From positions 1 through 6,758 of the forward strand of contig OMSM01000316.1 of the NCBI GenBank assembly GCA_900313745.1: a stretch of DNA of 6,758 nt, in the 5' to 3' direction. The notes beneath the pieces are model-generated. The model ran no database searches and had not been told where the DNA came from. It worked only from the letters and a program-made list of their open reading frames with translations. Of the stretch, positions 1 through 4,711 are shown piece after piece; positions within the stretch are counted from its first letter, which is position 1; every line of letters starts with the position of its first letter. Made by a program: the position numbers and the translations under genes. This DNA comes from an uncultured Lachnospiraceae bacterium (GTDB lineage: Bacteria; Bacillota; Clostridia; Lachnospirales; Lachnospiraceae).

Positions 1-434
1 CAGACCGGACTTCCGGCGCCCTCTCCGGGAACGGATGCTCTTCGGGCGTGCTGGAGACCGGTTCCGGACTGATTCTCTCCTGCGTGAGCCAGGACACCTC
101 CTTCCTTAAGGGAAGCGTCCGCGACTTCTGCAGGCAGCGAGGGATAAACGAGAGCCTGTTCTTCGCCGTGTTAAGGCAGCTGGATCTAGAGCGCTCCCAG
201 TTCGTCCAGCCGATGGAATACTACTCCGAGGGGCAGAAGAAGAAAACCCTTCTTGCCGCGAGCCTCTGCACCCCCGCCCATCTCTACGTCTGGGACGAGC
301 CGCTCAACTACATCGATGTCTTCTCCAGGGAACAGATCGAGGACCTGATACTGCGCTATAAACCCACCATGCTCATCGTGGAACACGACGTGCGCTTCCG
401 GGAGAAGGTGGCGACGGAGGAGATCCGCCTCTAG
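1..434 (+). CDS. ABC-F ATPase, Lsa-like ribosomal protection type (3' fragment)
   Basis: This is the C-terminal end of an ABC-F protein. Such proteins have two fused ATPase domains and no membrane segments; they act on the ribosome, and the Lsa/Vga branch displaces lincosamide, pleuromutilin or streptogramin A antibiotics. The reading frame is open from base 3, giving 143 visible residues, and ends at TAG 432-434. Visible in order are the Q-loop region (SQDTSFLKG, near base 87), the ABC signature SEGQKKK (225-245) where most ABC proteins have LSGGQ, Walker B with its glutamate (LYVWDEP, near 282-302) and the H-loop VEHD (378-389). The QKKK signature, the LNYID segment after Walker B and the RFRE segment after the H-loop resemble Lsa-type proteins as I remember them. 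Walker A of this second domain and the whole first domain lie outside the window. A GTG at 48 is not a credible start because homologous sequence continues upstream. Family call is strong; antibiotic protection is inference, since housekeeping relatives exist. Confidence 0.88.
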   Translation, partial: DRTSGALSGNGCSSGVLETGSGLILSCVSQDTSFLKGSVRDFCRQRGINESLFFAVLRQLDLERSQFVQPMEYYSEGQKKKTLLAASLCTPAHLYVWDEPLNYIDVFSREQIEDLILRYKPTMLIVEHDVRFREKVATEEIRL

Positions 435-472
435 ACGCCCTCTTCCTGCGCGGATTCTTCATTGAAAATTAA

Positions 473-502
473 TTGGTCTTTCCCGGGCAATTCCCTTAAA
501 AT
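473..502 (+). promoter_or_regulatory. possible weak promoter before the flippase-like gene
   Basis: TAAAAT at 497-502 resembles a -10 box, with TTGGTC at 473-478 (only TTG matches the -35 consensus) 18 bases upstream. Transcription would then begin within a few bases of the ATG at 511, giving a nearly leaderless message. That fits the lack of a clear Shine-Dalgarno sequence before 511. A better -35-like word, TTGAAA at 462-467, is too far from TAAAAT to pair with it. This is a consensus match only; the gene could equally be co-transcribed with the ABC-F gene that ends 76 bases upstream. Confidence 0.22.
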
Positions 503-510
503 ACAGAGAT

Positions 511-1563
511 ATGAAACGCAATAAGGAAGTGCTTTGGTCCCTGGTGACCCTGGCGCTGGCAATCATATCTATTATCGCGGTGCTGTCCCAGAGCAGGGAG
601 CTTACCTTTTCCGAGCTCCTTGTGATCCTCGTGAGCGGCCACCGGGGGTGGCTCCTCGCTGCAGCCCTCTGCATGGCGGCATATATTCTCTGTGAGGCAG
701 TATCGCTGAAATACCTTTTGAGGCACAACGGCTACAAGAGCTCGCTCTATCACGGGGTAACCTACAGCTGCGCGGACATCTACTGCTCCGCCATCACCCC
801 CTCCGCCACCGGAGGCCAGCCTGTGGTCATGTGGTTCATGAAGCGCGACGGGGTCTCCATGGGGGTGATCACTGCGATTCTCATGGTCTACCTCATCATG
901 CACACCTTCTCGACCCTCACCGTGTGCCTGATCAGCCTGTTCGCACGGGCGGACATCTTCATCGGGTTCTCCCTGTTCTCCAAGATCCTGATCGTCATCG
1001 GGTACCTCACCATGTCCGGCCTCGGTGTAGTTTTCCTCTGGCTGCTGGTCGCGCAGAACACGATCTACCGCTCTGGATGCGCGATCATCGCCTGGCTTAA
1101 GAGAAAGGGCTGGGTGAAGCGGGATGCCTACTGGCGCGAGCGGCTCCAGAACGGCATCGACGAGTACACCGGGAGCTTGAAGTCCATGGGAGGAAAAGGC
1201 GGCCGTATCCTGCTCGTGTTCGTCTATCTGCTCAACATCCTGCAGCGCATCGCCCAGCTCGCTGTCTCCTCTGTCATGCATCTGGCGACCGGCGGCGCCC
1301 TGAAGGACGTCGGAACCATCTTCGTCACCCAGTGCTATACCGCGATCGGCTCCATGTGCGTGCCGATTCCCGGCGCAATGGGAGTGTCGGACTACCTGCT
1401 CTACGACGGGCTGAACTCCATCATGGACCACGAGGCCGCGCTGCAGCTGGAGCTCCTCTCCCGAAGCGTCTCCTACTACATCCTGGTGCTCTTCAGCATG
1501 GTTATCGTGCTGATCGGCTACTTCCAGAGAAAGAAGTTCTACTTCACGCTGCACAGGCAGTGA
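511..1563 (+). CDS. lysylphosphatidylglycerol synthase TM-region / flippase-like membrane protein
   Basis: This is a complete 350-residue integral membrane protein of the family that includes the N-terminal membrane half of MprF (LPG_synthase_TM, formerly UPF0104). Visible signatures are TPSATGGQP (residues 96-104) and the C-terminal PIPGAMGVSD (285-294), the family's usual SATGG and P-G-x-G-V-S/E blocks. Hydrophobic segments lie near residues 8-25, 47-66, 117-144, 152-182, 232-256, 267-290 and 319-337, with a charged loop near 195-230. The cytosolic aminoacyl-transferase domain of full MprF is absent, so it should not make lysyl-phosphatidylglycerol by itself; movement of a lipid or lipid-linked molecule across the membrane is the usual guess and the substrate is unknown. 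ATG 511 is the first usual start after an in-frame TGA at 463-465; a start at the next methionine (residue 55) would remove the first membrane segment. No good ribosome binding site precedes it. It ends before a strong terminator. Confidence 0.88.
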   Translation: MKRNKEVLWSLVTLALAIISIIAVLSQSRELTFSELLVILVSGHRGWLLAAALCMAAYILCEAVSLKYLLRHNGYKSSLYHGVTYSCADIYCSAITPSATGGQPVVMWFMKRDGVSMGVITAILMVYLIMHTFSTLTVCLISLFARADIFIGFSLFSKILIVIGYLTMSGLGVVFLWLLVAQNTIYRSGCAIIAWLKRKGWVKRDAYWRERLQNGIDEYTGSLKSMGGKGGRILLVFVYLLNILQRIAQLAVSSVMHLATGGALKDVGTIFVTQCYTAIGSMCVPIPGAMGVSDYLLYDGLNSIMDHEAALQLELLSRSVSYYILVLFSMVIVLIGYFQRKKFYFTLHRQ

Positions 1564-1620
1564 CCAAAGCGGCGGAAGCAGGAGCCGCAGGCCCCATGCC
1601 CCCGCATCTGTGCATTCCGT

Positions 1621-1663
1621 TAAAAAGCGCCTCCCGGAAGGATTTCCGGGAAGCGCTTATTTT
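1621..1663. terminator. bidirectional intrinsic terminator between convergent genes
   Basis: The arms 1625-1639 and 1644-1658 pair at 14 of 15 positions, with a single C-A mismatch (1631 with 1652) and a four-base GGAT loop. The + strand continues into the T-rich stretch at 1657-1664, and the - strand into a run of five Ts (complement of 1622-1626), so the hairpin can work in both directions. It lies 58 bases after the flippase-like stop and 27 bases past the stop of the leftward GH10-GH5 gene, exactly where two converging units would end. Read directly from the sequence; activity is inferred. Confidence 0.87.
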
Positions 1664-1689
1664 ATATCTGCCGCAATTATTATTCCTTA

Positions 1690-4653
1690 TTACTCACAGT
1701 ACCGGGTCATGGCCTCCACGATTTCCGGATAGCGGAGCTCGCCGGTCTTCCGGTCGATAATTCCGAAGATCTCGCCGTTTCCGGAGAAAGCTCCGTTGTC
1801 CCACCAGCAGCAGGTGATGCCGTGCGCCCTGGCATAGCCGACGAAATAGGCCGCATGCTGCACCCTGGCCTCCAGGTTGCCGTTCCTGTCAACGGAGCCG
1901 CACTCGTCGATGATCACCGGAATGCCCTCGCTCACATAGGTGCTGTAAAGCTTGTCCACGGCCCAGTTGATGTCCTTGATGTCAGACTTGTTCTCCACGG
2001 AAAACTCAGCCGTCCCGCCGGGTTCCAGGGCGAAATGATAGGGTGTGTAGGCGTGGGCCATGATCATCAGCCTGCCCTCAACGGTGTCCTCGGGCAGTTT
2101 GAAATACGAATTGGTCACGCCGTCCGGAGAACCGCAGTAGCCGGGGATCAGAAGATACCTTTCCTCGTTCATTCCGCCGGAGGCGCGCACCGTATCAACG
2201 AAAGCCTGGTTCAGCCTGTTGATGCAGTCCACCGCGTCGCGGATGTCCGCGCTCGCGACGTTGCAGCTCCACTCATACTGGTGGCCGACCAGCCTCGGCT
2301 CGTTCATCGCCTCGAAAATCAGGCGGTCGCCGCAGTCCTTGAAGCACTCCGCAACCTGCTCCCATATCCTGGTGATGAACTCCTCGGACTGCTCATAGTG
2401 ATCGCTGTCCGGGAAGAGGCAGTGTGCGCTCTCCTCGTTGTCGTGATGGATGTTGATGATGACATACATGTCCTCATCCAGAGCGTAATCCGCGATCTCC
2501 CGCACGCGGTCCAGCCATTCCTCAGAAATCGTGAAATGATCGTCGGTCAGGTGATCATGCCATGACACGGGGATGCGCAGCGTCTCGAATCCGGCCTCGT
2601 GTACCGCCTTGATCAGCTCCCTGGTCGTGCGGACGGGCTGCCAGGAAATCTCGGTATCCAGTTCGTTCGCCGGGCGGCTTCCGAAGGCATCCATGGTATT
2701 GCCGAGGTTCCAGCCGAGCTTCATTGCCCGTGCGAACTCCAGCGCTTCGCTCTCCGGCATCCTGGCCTCCGTAAATTCAAGGTCCGGAACAAGGGAGTTT
2801 TCCCCTTCTGCCGCTGCACTCATCTCCTCCGTGATCTCCGGTTCAATGCAGAAATCATCGATGAAAAGATCCTCCGCCCCGTCGGTCTCGAGATAGAGCT
2901 GTGCGCTCTTCCACTCCGCAGGGATCTCCGCATCCGCCTCGATTAAGGTCCACTCCTCTCCCGAAGTGATCTTCACCGACGCAAGGACCTGGCTCTCTTC
3001 TCCCTCGAGGCCGAGCACGACCTTTTTGTCCTCGGTGCGCACATACATGCTCACGTGGAAGTTCACGCCGAGATAATCATTCATCTCTCTGCGGACTGTC
3101 GCATCTCTCTCTGTCCTCTTTACCTTGAGCGAGAAGCCGATCGGTGCGCCTTCGGTGTGGTTGATCTTGCTCGCGAGCACAAGCGTGGCCTGGTGTCCCG
3201 TGCCGCGGCTGTAAAATCCCGCGTCGGCGGGCGTCCAGGTTTTTGTCTCCCCGTTGACCTTGTAGGGCTCGAAATCGATGAGCACCGAGGAGCCGTTTGC
3301 CGCTGCTGCTGCGGAGGCTTTGAATTCCTCGCCCTTTGCCGCTGCCGAAACTGCCTCGAACGCCGGCTTTGCAGAGAGATCCCCGTTGAAAAGCAGCGGA
3401 TCCGCTCCCTTCCTCCAGGATGCATCGTCCGTAAGTCCCCAGAAGGTCACGGAGGTCAGGTTCACTCCGTTCTTCCTCTCCTCCACGAGCCTGCGGAAGA
3501 ACTCGTAATAGAAATCCGCCTGTACCTGCTCCCCGCGTTCACCGGACGCGGTCTTGCCGACATCCAGCTCCGTGATGTGCACGAGGCCTATCGCCTCGTC
3601 GTAGGCCTCCAGGGCCTTCATGTACTGGTCAATATTCTGGTTGTCGCTTAAGTGGCCCTGCATTCCGATGCCGTCGATAAGGCCGTCGCCGAAGATCGTT
3701 CCGTCACCGTCCTCCGGAATCACGTCACTCTTCACCATGCTCTGATTCTCGTTGAAGACGTCCTCGGTGATGAAGCGCTTCGTGATCTTCACCCTTGCGG
3801 AAAACCACTCGTTGTAGTCGTTGTAGAAAAGCAGCGGCCGGATGGACGAGAGGTCGTCCTTCTCCGGATCAAGGCCGTAATCCTCCGCGTACTTCTCCGA
3901 GAATTCCACCTCTGCCTCCCTTGCGAAGAGGAAGCTGTAGTAGAGGAACTCCGGGCCGATGATGCGGTACCAGTAGCTGCGCCTCAAGCCGTCGTCCCGG
4001 CCTTCGTCCACTGCCTCGTTGACCACATCCCAGGCGTAGATCACATCAGCGAACCCATTCTCATAAGTGTACTCCAGAACACCGCGGATGTAGGTGCGGA
4101 GGCGCCGGATCAGCTCCTCCCTGTCCACAAGGCAGTCCTCATCCAGCTCCGCACTGTCCTGATTGGTCACCCTGCCGCCCGAGAGCGCCTTGAAATCCTT
4201 CGCGAAGATGGCGGGATTCACCTGGCTGTGCCAGACAAGCACATGGCCGCGCACGGGCATTCCGTTCTCCTTCGCCCAGGTGAGCAGCTCCTCCGCAGCG
4301 CGGTCCACCTTAAACAGGGTCTCCGACTTCGGATCAAAGTTGTACGCCGGCTTGAACTCATTGCCGAAGGTCATGCTGTTAAAACTCGTCCGGATCAGCT
4401 CCTCTTTGGCCTCGTTGCCGATCTCCGCCGTCGGGTCATTCCAGTGGTCGATAGCCTGGACCGCCACGCCGATCCGGAAATAGTCCCCGAAGAGCTCGTC
4501 CAGCTCCTCATAGCCCGAGGTATCCACATAGCTCCCCGCCGCACAGGCGCGCATCGCAATTCCTCCCGCAAACACAGCCGCCGCAAGAAGCAGGGCTGTC
4601 ACCACTTTGCTTCCGCGCCTCACCGCAGCGCGGATCTTTTCACTGCATCTCAT
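1690..4653 (-). CDS. secreted GH10 xylanase - CBM - GH5 endoglucanase (bifunctional)
   Basis: A 987-residue exported enzyme for plant cell-wall polysaccharides. Residues 1-39 form a signal peptide: basic N-region, hydrophobic core near 18-33, AxA-type cleavage site near 36-39. A GH10 domain follows (about 46-436) with GNEFKP, the HVLVWHSQ strand, acid/base Glu213 in WDVVNE and nucleophile Glu362 in HITELD. Residues 457-604 form a beta-rich CBM4/9/22-like module ending in the typical DLFIDDFCI. A GH5 domain (about 638-987) has GWNLGNTMDAFG, RIPVSW, NIHHD, acid/base Glu785 in MNEP and nucleophile Glu917 in IIDECG, matching subfamily 4 (endoglucanase, xyloglucanase, lichenase or xylanase). Ala/Glu-rich linkers join the modules; no dockerin, SLH or LPXTG anchor is visible, so it is probably released. 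ATG 4653 is preferred over an in-frame TTG at 4659 because GGAGG lies 7 bases before the ATG. It follows the alpha-glucuronidase gene by 58 bases and is probably co-transcribed. Odd points are short GH10 insertions and ten cysteines in the GH5 part. GH5 substrate remains uncertain. Confidence 0.96.
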   Translation of the reverse strand: MRCSEKIRAAVRRGSKVVTALLLAAAVFAGGIAMRACAAGSYVDTSGYEELDELFGDYFRIGVAVQAIDHWNDPTAEIGNEAKEELIRTSFNSMTFGNEFKPAYNFDPKSETLFKVDRAAEELLTWAKENGMPVRGHVLVWHSQVNPAIFAKDFKALSGGRVTNQDSAELDEDCLVDREELIRRLRTYIRGVLEYTYENGFADVIYAWDVVNEAVDEGRDDGLRRSYWYRIIGPEFLYYSFLFAREAEVEFSEKYAEDYGLDPEKDDLSSIRPLLFYNDYNEWFSARVKITKRFITEDVFNENQSMVKSDVIPEDGDGTIFGDGLIDGIGMQGHLSDNQNIDQYMKALEAYDEAIGLVHITELDVGKTASGERGEQVQADFYYEFFRRLVEERKNGVNLTSVTFWGLTDDASWRKGADPLLFNGDLSAKPAFEAVSAAAKGEEFKASAAAAANGSSVLIDFEPYKVNGETKTWTPADAGFYSRGTGHQATLVLASKINHTEGAPIGFSLKVKRTERDATVRREMNDYLGVNFHVSMYVRTEDKKVVLGLEGEESQVLASVKITSGEEWTLIEADAEIPAEWKSAQLYLETDGAEDLFIDDFCIEPEITEEMSAAAEGENSLVPDLEFTEARMPESEALEFARAMKLGWNLGNTMDAFGSRPANELDTEISWQPVRTTRELIKAVHEAGFETLRIPVSWHDHLTDDHFTISEEWLDRVREIADYALDEDMYVIINIHHDNEESAHCLFPDSDHYEQSEEFITRIWEQVAECFKDCGDRLIFEAMNEPRLVGHQYEWSCNVASADIRDAVDCINRLNQAFVDTVRASGGMNEERYLLIPGYCGSPDGVTNSYFKLPEDTVEGRLMIMAHAYTPYHFALEPGGTAEFSVENKSDIKDINWAVDKLYSTYVSEGIPVIIDECGSVDRNGNLEARVQHAAYFVGYARAHGITCCWWDNGAFSGNGEIFGIIDRKTGELRYPEIVEAMTRYCE

Positions 4654-4660
4654 TTTCAAA

Positions 4661-4677
4661 CCTCCAGATCCTCCTCT
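4661..4677 (-). promoter_or_regulatory. tandem Shine-Dalgarno sequences before the GH10-GH5 gene
   Basis: On the - strand, AGAGGAGG (4677-4670) and GGAGG (4665-4661) precede the gene. The nearer one is 7 bases from ATG 4653, ideal spacing, and decides that start. The farther one is 10 bases from the in-frame TTG at 4659, so a minor product two residues longer is conceivable but would not change the signal peptide materially. No clear promoter or terminator hairpin is visible in the 58-base gap 4654-4711, which supports read-through from the alpha-glucuronidase gene. Confidence 0.8.
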
Positions 4678-4711
4678 TTATTAGTACTATGGAAAAACTT
4701 ACGCTGCTGTC

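Noticed and set aside
1..47. Possible frameshift or truncation at the start of the ABC-F fragment
   Set aside because: The frame is open from base 3 and reads as plausible ABC-F sequence leading into the Q-loop region, so the missing 5' part is simply outside the window.
496..1554. Long open frame (352 codons) on the - strand opposite the flippase-like gene
   Set aside because: It is rich in His, Asp, Glu and Gly with no recognisable domain, and the + strand encodes conserved family motifs over the same bases. GC-rich codons produce such open antisense frames.
1822..2565. Open frame of 247 codons on the + strand opposite the GH5 region
   Set aside because: No recognisable domain, and it lies directly opposite conserved GH5 motifs, including both catalytic glutamates.
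4531..4560. Possible lipoprotein lipobox around MRAC in the signal peptide
   Set aside because: Arg at -2 and Met at -3 do not fit the usual lipobox, while an ordinary AxA cleavage site is present at the same place. Signal peptidase I cleavage is more likely.
4657..4659. TTG as the start of the GH10-GH5 gene
   Set aside because: The GGAGG is only one base upstream of it, whereas it is 7 bases from the ATG at 4653; the ATG is the better start.
4682..4689. TAGTACTA palindrome in the gap between the GH67 and GH10-GH5 genes
   Set aside because: Eight bases of symmetry in a short AT-rich spacer is easily chance; there is no second copy or known operator match.
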